DNA of 64,000 nucleotides from Strongylocentrotus droebachiensis. Lineage: Eukaryota; Echinodermata; Echinoidea; Camarodonta; Strongylocentrotidae. The notes under the pieces were generated by a model, which ran no database searches, had not been told where the DNA came from, and worked only from the letters and a program-made list of their open reading frames with translations. Shown one piece after another: positions 11,355 through 63,364 of this stretch. The position numbers and the translations under genes are program-made. The stretch spans positions 62,001 to 126,000 of the forward strand of contig JAVYIG010000092.1 in the NCBI GenBank assembly GCA_035222895.1, in the 5' to 3' direction. Every line of letters begins with the position of its first letter. The stretch's first letter is position 1.

Positions 11355-11812
11355 CAGGCGCGGATCTACGGGGGGGGGGTTTAGGGGGTTTAAACCCCCC
11401 CCCCCCACTTGGGCGCCCCCCCCAAAAAAAAAAAAAAAAAAAAAAAAATGGAAAAAAAAGGAAGACAAAATAGAAAAAAAGAAAGAAAAAAGAACGCACG
11501 CTGGACCCTTTCAAGTGCAAATATTGTAAGAAGATATTCAACTCATTTGGTAACTTAACCAAACACATGATAACTCTGGATATAACTGTGTATTAAACTG
11601 TTACTTGATTTAAAAAAGACGTTATCATGCACTGCTTTTTATGGTCTCCATTGTGTTAATAGATGCCAGGAAAACATCACTTACGGGGTTCAAATAAACA
11701 CCCCCCAAAAAAATCGGCTCGCCGCTTTGCGGCTCATGGACGATGCTCTGCATCGTCATTTTTTTGGTCAACCCCCCCCCCCCCCCTTAGCAAAAAGCTA
11801 GATCCGCCCCTG
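11355..11812. mobile_element. MITE with CAGG(C/G)GCGGATCTA termini
   Basis: Begins CAGGCGCGGATCTACGGGGG and ends AGCTAGATCCGCCCCTG. Flanks are TATCCG and TATCCA, an imperfect 6-bp match. The interior has G, C and A homopolymers and a small GCTCGCCGCTTTGCGGC hairpin. It starts 14 bp after the preceding MITE ends. Confidence 0.7.
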
Positions 11813-11899
11813 TATCCAGCGTATCCGTCACGTACAGGGAGGACTAGAACCAAAAAAAAAAATCATTGATTAAACCCCTCTTACAACCTCCCCCCCCCC

Positions 11900-42966
<31,067 letters not shown>

Positions 42967-42999
42967 AAAGGGTCATGCCCCAGCTCTGAGGGAATAAAA

Positions 43000-45900
43000 A
43001 ATGTCATCCAGGATTCCGAGAGGGGATTCCGAGATAGACTAACAATGAAATTTGATTGATAAAGAAGGATATTCGCTAAGGATTTCATGGTCACAACAGA
43101 CGGTCTACAGCCCTCCACCCCCCCCCCCTACTCAATACACTATTATTGATCCAAAAGTGCTTTTAATTTCAAATAATTGCAATTACTAATAATATGGAAA
43201 TGTAAAGAGATATATCTTCCTGGTCAAGGTTCTGAATAATGTTATGAATGAAAATGATCTAAGGTTTAGTGCATTGTAGGCCTTCTGGTTGGAGTAAAGG
43301 CTAGAAATTGTAAATTGAAGCTATTTTAGCTTTTCCTCCGACAATTAGGCTTCCGATTTCTCTAATCTTCAATTTCATTATTCATATTACTATGCAGAAC
43401 CTCAATTATTAAAAATTGAATGTTCACATAAAAATAATATTGCAAATTCATTCCAAAATTGGATCACAGGCAGATAGTTTTCACAAAGAAGGTTTGTCGA
43501 CAAACCTATGTTTATGTGCGTCATATGATACGTTTCAACGCGTTTCGAACCGTTTCAAACCAAGGTTTGTAAAATTTCTATCATGCAAGCTAGCATTTTC
43601 CTGAACTTCACCAAACAGACAGGGATTCATCAAATGAAAGGGTAAAATGATAGAAATATGGAGATAAGCATGAGTGTATGTTACCATGAAGCCCAAGTTG
43701 AGAGATAGTTTGATCTTAATGGAGATGTATGTGCTCTCAAGTGATTGTTCTTCCTGCTGGTTTTGTTCTTCAGTCCTTCATGGAAAGCAAAGGAGGGAGG
43801 GCTCTATATGTTGTTAACCATGGAATCCTAAGTGATATGTAATTCATGTAGTCTATTTGATTAACCTCCATGAGGTTCTGTATTTTCTTCTTTTTTATTT
43901 CTAAGTTTACAAGATGTTCTCTGTCAGCTTGTATGATTTTCCCTCCATACGTACTGCACATGTTGTCCTGGCAAGAAAACAATTTTGATTCAATTTTCGG
44001 CTAAGAGTTTTTGGTTCAGTTGAAATGCTGAGTCCCTACCCCTACTACAAAGTTGAACATTTTTTTTCTCATCAAATTTTACATTTGATTTGGGAAGCAC
44101 GGACAAAGTGAAAGAGTGTCTCAAGTTCATATTGTCGTAGATGTAAATTGAAGTGATAAAACTTGGGGAAATCAGAAAATCCAGTGCATATCCACATTCT
44201 TTAATATTTGTTCATAATGGGTATCAGTTTAACCTGTGTGCCATAATACATGAGAACACTTGTTCGGCTGCAACAGAGACACTCAAAAGTATGTTAGATT
44301 GGCATAAGGAATACTATAGAAAATTTGGGACGTATCAAGCGTCGAGCGTAGGGATTTGTAACAATATCTGTTTTTATTTATATTCATATCTCCTTTGGGA
44401 ATCGATGATGAAGTTTATATATATCTATCATTTTCCTTGATTCATGGGATTTTGTTTTTTGATTAGAGATATTTAGTATCCAATTATATGATATCTGCTT
44501 GGTACAGGAAAGACCAAACAAGGGCATAGTTGCTAAGATAGTGTAAAGTCTATTCACAGAGCCATCCAGCGGTCGATCTGTTCATTTTTTCTTTTTTTTC
44601 TTTTCAGTATCATTTGAGTATCATTTGGCGAATGGCAGTGTTCTTATGTGCAAAAAATGACCGTACTACTACAATTGATACAATCAACGAGCTAACACTG
44701 AATGATTGTGATATTATTATTACAGTTTTTGTTGCCATGATATCTTGTCACATTCAAGGTTGGAATAGCTCCATCTGTTGTTCCTATGCTTTTATCACAA
44801 ATATACTGTGTATTATTATTATTGAGTGATGATATGATTGATTGTTGTAACAAGAAATATATGCATGTTCTACTTCTGTCTTTGAATGTATATGACATTT
44901 CCACAGTGTATTGTTGCACAGATATAACAAATCGAGCATAAGATTTATGTGATAAAATACAGAGACCATATGATATCATCAAAGAGTTCTTATCTTCTCA
45001 TTTTGGAATAAATTATTTTGTTCTCTCATTTTGGAAAGGAAACAAAAATAAAGTGAAATAGGAGGATGCAAATACACCTTATTATAAGACTTGCTTCCCT
45101 ATGAAGATAGACATTCAAAGTGACGACCCACAAGATGGTTCACCATTTTATGTTTAAGTATGAAGTGCACTTAATAGGACATGTCCAGGATACATTAAGA
45201 TCTATGATTTCCATTTGATTTAGACCTTTAACATAGCGATCTAGATCTGCCGAGATTCACGTCTATAAAAGAGTACATTCATGTCAACTATTTGCAGGCC
45301 CTCTTGATAAAGCACAAACCAGGCAAATTGGTTGAAGTGGAAATCAAAAGGGAAATGACATCCGATTGCATTTATAATTGAAAATATGAAGAAAATCATG
45401 TCAGAAAATTTGGATAGAGTTCTTGTTTTACTACACCATATCTGCATCTAGAGAGTGCATGCATGATAGTGCAGAGGAATAACGTGGAGTTGCAATACAA
45501 CAGCTGCCACTCATTGAGGAAGATCGTCAGCTTTTGTTCCTTGAAAATATTTCCAAGAAGATATATGTGATATCCATTCTTCACATTATTATGGTGGCAT
45601 TGCCAATTTTATAGTCTGAAAAGGGTTTTCAATATTCAATAACAAAAAATGAGGCTCTTCATGTTGGGTTGTGCGAACTTGCAACTACCATGCATTTTGG
45701 TTTGGTCCTAAGTTGATTGATAGTTAAATGTAGGGATGTTCAATGTTTACTGTTTAATAAAAATGAAACCCAAACTATGAGTGGGGCAAGAATTCTAATG
45801 GAAGTAGAGTAATTACTGCTCACTGGTTTTAATAAGGTTATTATGTTAAAAGGTGAGGGAAAAAAGAAAAAAATAGACTGAGGCTATATCTGTATGTAAT

Positions 45901-46310
45901 CTTAAACCTACTTATTTTCATGAGGACCGAAACAACAGTGGCAGAATATGGTTTTTGATATTCTATTCCTTTTTTGTTGTTATTGTAGTGAAAAAGGAAG
46001 AAAATTGTTTTTAGTGAACAGAGAAGAAAAATATGACATACAAGAAACATCTTTGCTAACACACCCCTTTCCCAGCTCTGATTTGATTGTACTACCTCTA
46101 TGTAAAATAATTTATTCTGATGCATGTCAAACATTATAATGTATCCAAAATACAAGCTGACATATCCCCCATTTTCAAAATTAGTATGTTATTATTTTCT
46201 CTTATTCTATCGGCATAGTTTGAAAGACATTTTTGTACACTTTTGTTTTTGTTGCACTTGTTCCATCTTTTTCCTGAGGCTCTAATTCGTAACTCCATGT
46301 CTTATCCATC
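43000..46310. other. ETF1 3' flank, possible 3' UTR
   Basis: AT-rich sequence after the ETF1 stop. AATAAA occurs at 42993 and again near 45010, 45045 and 45757, so several polyadenylation sites are possible. I cannot tell which is used. A poly-C run lies near 43120. No other gene seen. Confidence 0.5.
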
Positions 46311-46312
46311 TA

Positions 46313-47428
46313 CGGGGTGTCTTTAAAAAATGCAACAAGATTTTGATTGGCAAAATTGTAAAAAGTACTCCACCATCCTCAATGAAATTTCATAATCAAT
46401 GCTGTAGCAGTGTCTCCTGACCTCAATATGAATTTCACAAGGATTTATGCCACAATTCCAAAGTTATGACTGTTTTTGTATGAGGTACCATTTCCCGAAT
46501 GTAACAAAGAAAACGTGTTGCATAGCATCAATGGGCAATACATGTATACCTGTTGCTTTTGCATTAATAATAATAATAAACATCATCATACTAGTGCTCA
46601 AGCATCTTAAGGAATTTATTCCTGCCAGGTGCCATTTTCCTCACCTAGGTGGAGTGTGACAATTGTAGATTATGGTCTTGCTAAAGGAGATTTCACAACA
46701 AACCTTTCCATTGAAGTCATTGTACCTAATAATTTCTAACTGCAACATCTTAGATTGATATTTAATTTGTACAATGTTAATATGTAGTTACAATGTGTCT
46801 CAAGCACAAAGAAAAGTATTTCAAGAATGTTTTTTTGCAAATAATTTGCTTATTATCTTCAACTTATATATATTATGATCACTATGATGTGAGCAATTTA
46901 CTGTAGGAAACAGACGATTATTGTTTTTAAAGAAAATATCAACTGTATTACTTATTAAAGCTATTCAACTATTTATTTCAAGTAAAGCAACTAACACCAG
47001 ACATTGATTTTAGGATATGCATTGTTAATGAGATCTATGAAAATTGCTTAATATGTGCTTTAGGTTTCACCTCAATATCACAATTTGATTTGATATACCG
47101 GTAGCCACTATTACACTATAAGAAAGATAATACAGAAATTAATTTTACTTCGTGCATTACATTAATCTTAATTCTTAAAACATATTTTGTGACAAGAATG
47201 AAGTTTAATTGAGAGCTTGCCAGGAAAAGCTTGGATGCACTGGTACTATTCAACATGCTATCAACCTATCGTCATAACTACGTTAATTTAGCTCAGATCC
47301 TTCTGAAAATCATGCAAATATTAAGAGAGATATCCATAACAGTATCTACAAAGTTTCATTGAGAATAAACAAGTACTTTTTAAGATGTTGCTAATCAAAA
47401 TGTCATTGCATTCTGTTTAGACAACCCT
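46313..47428. mobile_element. TA-flanked 1.1-kb MITE (Tc1/mariner-like termini)
   Basis: The left end CGGGGTGTCTTTAAAAAATG and the inverted right end ...CTGTTTAGACAACCCT pair imperfectly over about 80 bp. Shared words are TTTTGATT, AAAAAGTACT and CTCAATGAAA. TA lies at 46311-46312 and 47429-47430. A SINE fragment is nested at 46566-46690. No transposase. Confidence 0.75.
46566..46690 (-). mobile_element. SINE fragment with (AAT)n tail
   Basis: (AAT)n then GCTCAAGCATCTTAAGGAAT, TTCCTGCCAGGTGCC and GTGTGACAATTGTAGATTA. A shorter relative of 42376-42576. Confidence 0.65.
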
Positions 47429-48095
47429 TATATCTCTGTGTAGTGAACCTGCCAAGCTCATGATGATATGAAGGCTTGTAAATCTGCATGTCTGTGTGCA
47501 GGTCTGCCTATCTTATGAAAATAAATCATCAAATTCTTATTACATCTCCTTTTTAGCTCCTCTTAGAATTTGTTTCTATATTATATGTTTGTGAAAGAGA
47601 GTGAAACAACATAGAGTGAGTGAGAGAGAGGGGAGCAAATGAAGCAATCAAAACGCATGAAAAGATGTGTCAAAACCTGCCCTAAATCATGAACTATAAA
47701 AGGCAAACGGAATCTATACTATTACGAAGATTTTTTTTTTTTTTATAATACTAAGCTGTTGTAACTGTGTGTTGTGTGGGGTGAGAGTCGAACATGTAGA
47801 GCCCATCGTAATATAGTTGACGATTACTTTCCAACGTTGGAACCTCTCAACCTTTAATTTTTGTCATTGTTACGATGATGTGATATGATTTGATGAGATG
47901 TGATGCACTGTCACTCATATAGTTGGAATATTTTTGTTTTACCCCAATTTATGGAATTATTTTTTAAATGATTTTTTCCTAATAGATCTAGATAAAAGTA
48001 TACATTCCCAAATTTTATTGAATAATAATTTGCCAATGTGTGTTTTGCGTGACTGCTAAAGCATGTATATTCTACTTTGCTTATCAACTAGGGGA

Positions 48096-48230
48096 CCCAA
48101 GTCATAAATGACAGTAATGAGGATTAATGCCCCACCAAAGGGCACTAATAGCACATCATCACGGTTTTGATCCTGGGGCCTCACGGTTACGAGGCCATTG
48201 CTTTGTCACTGAACCATGACTGTACGCATC
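48096..48230 (-). mobile_element. Degenerate SINE head next to the GTGATG satellite
   Basis: On the minus strand ATGGTTCAGTGACAAAGCAA and GGATCAAAACC are relics of A and B boxes. The last 40 bp recur at about 48867-48905, as part of a larger duplication. Confidence 0.55.
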
Positions 48231-48289
48231 TGGGATTGGTTAGGGGGCAGTTTTCCAAAAATTTAAAAAACCAAAGAAAATGCAATAAA

Positions 48290-48434
48290 TTTTCAATAAT
48301 TCATTGAATTTCCCCCCGGTCCCCAACATTAAAGAATCCTCTGTACAGCCATGCATTATGGCTCAAGGCATGGGCAAACAGAGGATTTTTTTAATGTTGG
48401 GGACCGGGGTAAAATGCAATGAATTATTGAAAAT
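48290..48434. repeat. Foldback element copy 1 in the satellite
   Basis: Arms ATTTTCAATAATTCATTG and CCGGTCCCCAACATTAAAG...ATCCTCTGT pair with ACAGAGGATT...GTTGGGGACCGG and CAATGAATTATTGAAAAT. The loop is about 35 bp. A nearly identical copy is at 48962-49111. Confidence 0.9.
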
Positions 48435-48436
48435 TT

Positions 48437-50086
48437 AATATGATGTGATGTAATGTGGCGATGTGACATGACGTGATATCGATGTGATATGATGTGATGT
48501 AATGTGGCGATGTGACGTGACGTGATATCGATGTGATATGATGTGATGTAATGTGGCGATGTGACGTGACATGATATCGATGTGATATGATGTGATTTGA
48601 TGTGACGTGACATGATGATGTGATGTAATGTGGCGATGTGACATGATATCGATGTGATATGATGTGATGTGGCGCGACGTGGCGCAACGTGACGCGACGT
48701 AATATCGATGTGATGTGATGTAATGTGGCGATGTGACGTGACATCAATGTGATGTGATGTAATGTGGCGATGTGATGTGACGTGATATGATGTGATTTGA
48801 TGTGACGTGACGTGATATCGATGTGATATGATGTGATGTAATGTGGCGATGTGACGTGACGTGATATGACAGTTACGAGGCCATCACTGAACCATGACTG
48901 TACGCATCAGGGATTATAGGGGGCAGTTTTCCAAAAAATTAAAAAAACCAAAGAAAATGCAATAAATGTTCAATAATTCATTGAATTTCCCCCCGGTCCC
49001 CAACATACAAGAATCCTCTGTACAGCCATGCATTATGGCTCAAGGCATGGGCAAACAGAGGATTTTTTTTATGTTGGGGACCGGGGTAAAATGCAATGAA
49101 TTATTGAAAATTTAATATGATGTGATGTAATGTGATGTAATGTGGCGATGTGATGTGATGTAATGTGGCGATGTGATGTGATGTAATGTGGCGATGTGAC
49201 GTGACGTCATATCGACGTGATATGATGTGATATGATGTGATGTGCCGTGATATCGATGTGATATGTGATGTGGCGATGTGACGTGACGTGATATCGATAT
49301 GATATGATGTGATTAGATGTGACGTGATATCAATGTGATGTGATGTGATGTAATGTGGCGATGTGACGTGACGTGATATCGATGTGATATGATGTGATGT
49401 AATGTGGCAATGTTACGTGACGTGATATCGATGTGATGTAATGTGGCGATGTGACGTGACGTAATATCGATGTGATATGATGTGATTTGATGTGACGTGA
49501 CGTGATATCAATGTTATATGATGTGATGTTATGTGGCGATGTTACGTGACGTGATGTTACTTGACGTGATATCGATGTGATATGATGTAATGTGGCGATG
49601 TGACGTGACGTGATGTGACATGATATTGATGTGATATGATGTGATGTAATGTGGCGATGTTACGTGACGTGATATCGATGTGATTTGATGTTACGTGACG
49701 TGATAGCGATGTGATATGATGTGATTTGATGTTACGTGACGTAATATTGATGTGATATGATATGATGTTATGTGGCGATGTGACGTGATATCGACATGAT
49801 ATGTGATTTGATGTTACGTGACGTAATATTGATGTGATATGATATGATGTTATGTGGCGATGTGACGTGATATCGACATGATATGTGATTTGATGTTACG
49901 TGACGTGATATCGATGTGATATGATGAGACGGGATGTGACGTGATATGTGGTGCGTCAATGTGATGTGATAAGATATGATGCGGTGTGATGTGAGGTGAT
50001 ACGATATGACATGATGTAATTTTGGATGATGTGATTTATGTTAAGTGATGTGATTTTACATGATGTGATAAGATGTAATATGATGT
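48437..50086. repeat. GTGATG/GTGACGT satellite
   Basis: About 1.4 kb of a degenerate array in two blocks (48437-48868 and 49120-50086). It is built from TGTGATATGATGTGATG, TAATGTGGCGATGTGACG and TGACGTGATATCGATG modules. Several frames are open on the minus strand because the unit lacks stops, not because it codes. Confidence 0.92.
48962..49111. repeat. Foldback element copy 2 in the satellite
   Basis: Same hairpin as 48290-48434 with few differences (GTTCAATAATTCATTG at the left). The flanking GACTGTACGCATC and GGGGGCAGTTTTCC are also duplicated, so the duplication unit is about 250 bp (about 48183-48440 and 48871-49117). Confidence 0.9.
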
Positions 50087-50099
50087 GTAGCTTAAATGT

Positions 50100-52030
50100 T
50101 TCAAAGTTTTCAACAAATCTACAGAATGACAAATTTTGTTTAAAAAAAGAACCTAAGGAACAACACAAAAAAGGGCAATATAAAAATTAAAAAATAAAAA
50201 AACAAGTAAAAGGAGAGTTTTGAAGCTACTTCATTGAAAAGACATGATCTTGTTTTAATCACAATATCCCAGTCAGCGAGTTCAAATTATCTTGAATACT
50301 TAAAACAAGGGTTCCCTACCAGTCACAAAAGCTCACAAAAAAGTCAAAATATGACAAACAAAAGAGTTTCTTTCAGCATTTTCCTTTTACATACAAGAGT
50401 TTTTGTGTGAAATAGCGTATTTACAGTACATTCGTTTTATATAGAAAGTTATTTCTGTACAAAATACATAAAACAGGATATCATAGTTTTCTTGAAACAT
50501 CTAAAGTATTCAATACTTCTACAACATGTGCGGTGTAAATGTTAACACAACATACAAAGGGATTACACAACAATTTATGCTTTCACAATTAAATTCGAAA
50601 TATTTTAATTAGAGAGTAGAGATGTCATTTTTCCTTTGAAAATATTTAATACAAAGGAAATCTTTGGAGGCTTTAATTGCACAAGAAGAAAATATCTCAC
50701 TTATATTGAGCTCCTCCACAACTTATACATGAAGTAGTATTGCGGAAACGTGACTTGGAATATCTCAATTTTCTATTCATAAATTAGCTTGGAATTTCAT
50801 AAAATCTAGAGAACATTTTCATTTCGTTCTCCCTTTACTCTGATCTCATCCCCCTCCCTCCCCCCCCCCCCCCTCTCTCTCTCTCAATATAGATGTCTCT
50901 TTATTTCTCTGATCAACCTCTTACTTTTTGTTAAGTCAGAATATGCAATATCTTGATTGAAATTATGTGGAATATAATTGACTACGTCTGTCATTGAATT
51001 GACACAAATTACAGAATAATATTCATATACAATGATATCTCTTTGAGAAGAAAAAAATAGTTCTGGGTAGCACACTCTTTCAGTTGACAGCCAGACACAG
51101 AGTGTGCTATTGGCACAAAAAAGTAAAAAAGTTTGTTTTATTACACCAACATAAAAGAATATTTTGCCCTATAACTGTCAGAATTCTTCATAAGAACCAA
51201 TGGTAGATACATTTCAATATGGGATTCCCTACATATCTTCACGCAGAAATTTTTCTAACAATATATATAAAAAATGTCATGTGTCTGCACACTTATTTAA
51301 ATTCACGTCATATTGCCTCTACTTTAAACAGAGATAAAAAGATGCTTGTGAATACTTATTGGATGTGAACATATTTCAGACATGTGGTAGCATGGTGTTT
51401 ACAGCTTTAGAAAAAACTATCACACAGGAAATAGCATTTCTTATATGACACTTTGGATTTACATACCGTATATAAGATGAGCATAACTTGTTTATGATTT
51501 CTTGTCAAGGAACAAACTAAATGAAGTCCTTCAATACAGGAACTGATCAGTGTTTCACATTAATCTAGTAAACAAATACTGGTACACGAATTGCACCCTT
51601 TGGTAATGACCTTAGGAAACTCTTCTGATCAATTTCTTGGGTTTTTTACGGTTTAATTTCATCTCTTCCAATACATATTTTTATGCTTAATTTCAATTTT
51701 TGTCATAGAAATGTTTTTATAGCAATTGTTAAATACTTTCTGAACTCTTACGCTCAAACAACTTCCATTTTTTCTTCTCCATTCTCTCCTTTTCATCGTC
51801 TTGGTCTTTTAACATAAAAGTGTATTACTGCATTAAACTTATAACTTTGTTTTGCAATTTCGATTTCATCTTACCAATGCTAAATAGTTTCTGCAATAGT
51901 TGACTTACAATATGTATTTTACTGTTGTATATGCTTATCTCTCTTTATTTTAAATTTGTTTGTAAATTTAACATTTTCAGCCTGCGAGCTGCTTGTTTGA
52001 TGTGTTTTGCAATAAACCAAACCAATTCAA
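50100..52030. other. Intergenic, no gene recognised
   Basis: AT-rich sequence between ETF1 and STK32. Contains a C/T run at 50860-50885. No exon or defined mobile element seen. Confidence 0.6.
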
Positions 52031-52034
52031 TTAA

Positions 52035-52589
52035 AGGGATAGTTCAGTTCTGTTTTCAGACCCCAAATGCCTTTAAAGTGCATGGTTATTGCTCTTATTC
52101 TCATCTTTGACATTTATAGTGCCCTTTTAGGACCTAGAATTGCTATGAAGGTAATTTTAGACCCCAAAATGTGTGAAATTTAGCCAATACGATCATACCA
52201 ATTCAGCTCCACTTTCCCCAAAATATGGTGACCGTTAATTAATTAATTAATAATAACAATACATGGACCGGCTGGTTGTGCGTAATACAACCGACACAAA
52301 AAAGCCAACAAAAAGTCAACATCGGCATTGGCTGAAATACAACGTAAAAGGCGCTATTTTTTTTTTTTAACAGTTTTTTCAAACAATCGAATATTTGTGG
52401 TGGTACACAAATATTAGAAATAGTTATATTTATGGATATTTCAGCCGTCTCTGAACCGATTTTGATCAAACAAAGATGAAAATGTCATCTAAATTGGATG
52501 TTCTTTCAAATTTGACACTCAGTTTTTCATTATCTCACAATTTTAATTTTGTTGTGTAGCGCCCTCTGCAACAGAACTCAACTATCCCT
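52035..52589 (+). mobile_element. TTAA-target MITE family A, copy 1
   Basis: Starts AGGGATAGTTCAGTTCTGTT and ends AACAGAACTCAACTATCCCT. TTAA lies at 52031-52034 and 52590-52593. The interior is the inverse of 57490-58047. Confidence 0.93.
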
Positions 52590-52599
52590 TTAAGGTGTT

Positions 52600-54250
52600 G
52601 CCGGTAAAATGGCCCTGGTTTGGTTTAATCACATACATGTTAAAGGTACTCAGCCTCTTGCCTCACCATATGACTGATGACATACAGGTAGATAAAGATA
52701 AGTTTTGTTTATACATCTTACTAATACTCACGTATTGTCCTGCAATGCATGAACTCTCATCTCTGTAGTCTATGATCCCATATTGATTGAAGGGATAATA
52801 CAATAATATACATGTCACAAAATCCTTTTCAAAATTGAAAAATGAATTAAATACTTGCCTATATCCTGTCAAAATATCTTTTTACAAATCAGGCCTTGGC
52901 ACATAAACTTGTAATATCAAGTTAGAACAATTTATGTAAGCTTCTGAAATCACCAAATTCCAATGGCTTTGAACAAATTTCTTTCACATTACAACATTTA
53001 TGAAACAAGTTCATGAAATATCTCTCATATAAGAAACAAGTATTATTATAAGCAAAGAAAGAACAAGGATTTCTCATTACAAAAGTCATAAATATGCACT
53101 AAACCGTCTAAGCCTCCACCTAAATATGCCTTAACATATTAATATGCTCTTTCTTCTTTCTTGTAATTGGTCAATTTTGCTATGGTCGATTAACATATTA
53201 AAATCATTGTGTGTTAAAAAAAAAATTAATTCAAGGTGACATTAACAAGTAGTGTGTTATCAGGATTTCAAAAGTTACTTGCAGTCTAAAACAAAACAAC
53301 TTTCTCAAAAACAACAAGAACTGATCGACATGGCTAAACATGGTCTGCTTACACGACTATCAAAACAAATCTAGTTTATATCTAGTCCTTTATGTATCAC
53401 ACAGTACTAGTAATGATGCGCAAGATCATTTTTTAATCTATACATAATACTATCATATGTTTACATGTTTTCTTTGTTGCTATGGAAATCCCCACCATGA
53501 CTCGATCTTGTCATGTTCAAGCTGTATATTTGCAATGTATGCACAATGTACCAACATAATATCCATACTACCATTTATTATAACAACACAAATATCCAGG
53601 AAATTTGATATCATTTTTGTTTGTCCTCCAGCATATATGACAAACATTTGAATGGGAGATGCTCAATTTAGCCTCACTCACACATGCCATAGTAAACGAC
53701 CTATGAAAATATCCATCGCTGCAAAATACAATAGTATAAACGTAGTGCTCTCACAAATCTGCACTGATATTTGAAGACACAGATCACACATTATGCAGTG
53801 GAGCATTGGTTGTGCATGCTCATCTTGTTTTCATCCCACTAGCCAATCGGTTTTCTTTTAGGTAGTTTATCATCTCATATGTGAACGATGTGTCATTAGA
53901 GTCATTATTGAGTTATGTCTATAAGATGCCCTCATTTTGTGATAAGTTAAATGTGGATGACATATAAAGAGAACAAAATGCAAGCTTAAATTTCAGGAAA
54001 AATCTGCAAATCTGCTGTCAATCTTTCTGACATATGCTTATGTTCAGATTCAATTTCAGTTTCAGTTTTATTTTTTAGATTAACTTGAACTGTGCAACAT
54101 CTTCCTGTGGAGCTCCGTGGTGGGGATTATCTTATCGAGAATAATAACATTTCAGTATAGGAAATGGATGGTATTATTCATGACATATCACGAATCTGAT
54201 GAAAACAAAAAGCCAATAATCAAATGTCGACTTTTAATACGACTATGATC
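52600..54250. other. Intergenic, no gene recognised
   Basis: AT-rich sequence. No coding block, RNA gene or bounded element was identified. Confidence 0.6.
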
Positions 54251-54269
54251 CGGACCTACTTGCCCCAAA

Positions 54270-54535
54270 ATGTAATTGGACCATCTTTGAAGTTCATGCC
54301 TCAAGAAGTTCTTGACATATTGTGATAACAAGGGTAATACCTCTAATTTTAGAAACTGTCAAATGTGACCTTCGACCTAATTACCCACAATCTGATCAGA
54401 TTGTTTTTTTATGTTTTCCTAGTATTATCATCAAGTTCGAAATTCACATTTGAAGTGGTTCTTTAAATATATTGCGATAACGAAAAAGTGGGACGGATGG
54501 ACAACCCGAAAACATAATGCCTCCAGCACCCCTTT
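54270..54535 (+). repeat. Decayed copy of the DR1-bearing repeat
   Basis: Has TGACCTTCGACCT at 54366-54378, TATTGCGATAACG and GGACGGATGGACAACCCG. AACATAATGCCTCCAGC follows, the same order as at 5085-5803, but only about one or two units remain and the hairpin is incomplete. Confidence 0.75.
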
Positions 54536-54539
54536 GGAC

Positions 54540-55759
54540 AGTCAAAATCTTCTTGAGAAACTACAACACAGTAATTATTAAGGAAGTGAAACTGAACTTA
54601 GCTTGGTATATACCATGACTTTTGTAGAAATCTTTGAGATAGATCTTTGCGATAATCATAACATGTTTATCATATGCAATGATTTGTGTTTTCCATTTGT
54701 TTTACTTCTAAAATTCTCACCTATCTATTTCTCATTAACATATATTCTATTCAAAAGTAGAAATTGAGGGACATATGGGAGCATCTTTGGAATACTGTTT
54801 GCTGAGAGCGAGAAGGTCATTATATCTAGTGAATATTCTATGAGTTGACGTCAGCGTTTTACCAGCAGACAATATCTTCTTGCAACATGGCTTAGAATTG
54901 TCCAAAGACAAAGACACACAAATGGAGAGCATTGATATTTAAATACAAGAAGCAGAGAAATATATAGAATAAAGTCGATATGAAAAATGAATACTACTGC
55001 TATAATGTAAAGTCCTTCAGCCTTCCTATGTTCTACCATACAATACTACTACTCAAAATATCTTTGACTTCATATGATGTTGATAAAAACAAATACGGCC
55101 GATGAGAAGAGATGGTGGTATCCAGTATTACAGGGGGCAAGCTTGTCAGGTTCTTGCTCTCAAATTTGGAGTGGTTGCCATAGAAGACATTGCTTTACTA
55201 AATCAATTTCACAAAAACTGTTTTTTTATTTTTTATGTGAACCATTTTGGCAAGATGGATGGAAAGGGAAAAAAAAAAAACAGGGACAGAGAGAGATAGA
55301 GAGAGAGAGAGAGATAATATGTGAAATAAGAAAGATAAGGTAGTAATCACCAATGGCAACATAGGCATCCTCAGACCCATCTTCGAGCATTTTGCTCAGA
55401 GTAAAGGAGAGATAGAGAGAGAGAGAGGAGGGGGGGGGGGGGAGGATATGGAAAAAGAAAGAGAGGGCGAAAAAGCAATGCACATAGAGTGAAAATGCCA
55501 TTTGATGTTGCGCCCCTTTGTCCAGAGTTGTCATTCCTTCCAGACCAAAGTAGAAATAATATACAGAAGAGAAGGGTAACAGCACAATCTACAACCTGCA
55601 CCCTTCTCCCAAAATATCATTCCTTCCAGAATGAGAGATGAATTAAGAAAGGGAGGGGTCCCAACATTGGGCATTGGGTGCATCCCTGTTCCCCTCTTAC
55701 AAAGTTTTCATTCTTCAAGAGAAAGTCCATAGCGTATGGAAGGCAGCATTAGATGAAGG
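54540..55759. other. STK32 3' flank, probable 3' UTR
   Basis: Sequence downstream of the STK32 stop on the minus strand. It contains GA microsatellites at about 55290-55317 and 55405-55445. The polyadenylation site is not determined. Confidence 0.5.
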
Positions 55760-63360
<7,601 letters not shown>

Positions 63361-63364
63361 CTGC

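Noticed and set aside
48356-49959. Open frames rich in TSHHITSISRH-type sequence on the minus strand
   Set aside because: They occur in several frames of the GTGATG satellite and have no start context or homology. They reflect a stop-poor repeat.
54340-54535. A third full copy of the DR1 repeat
   Set aside because: Only scattered words remain, so it is annotated as a decayed copy and not used to count sites beyond one variant DR1.
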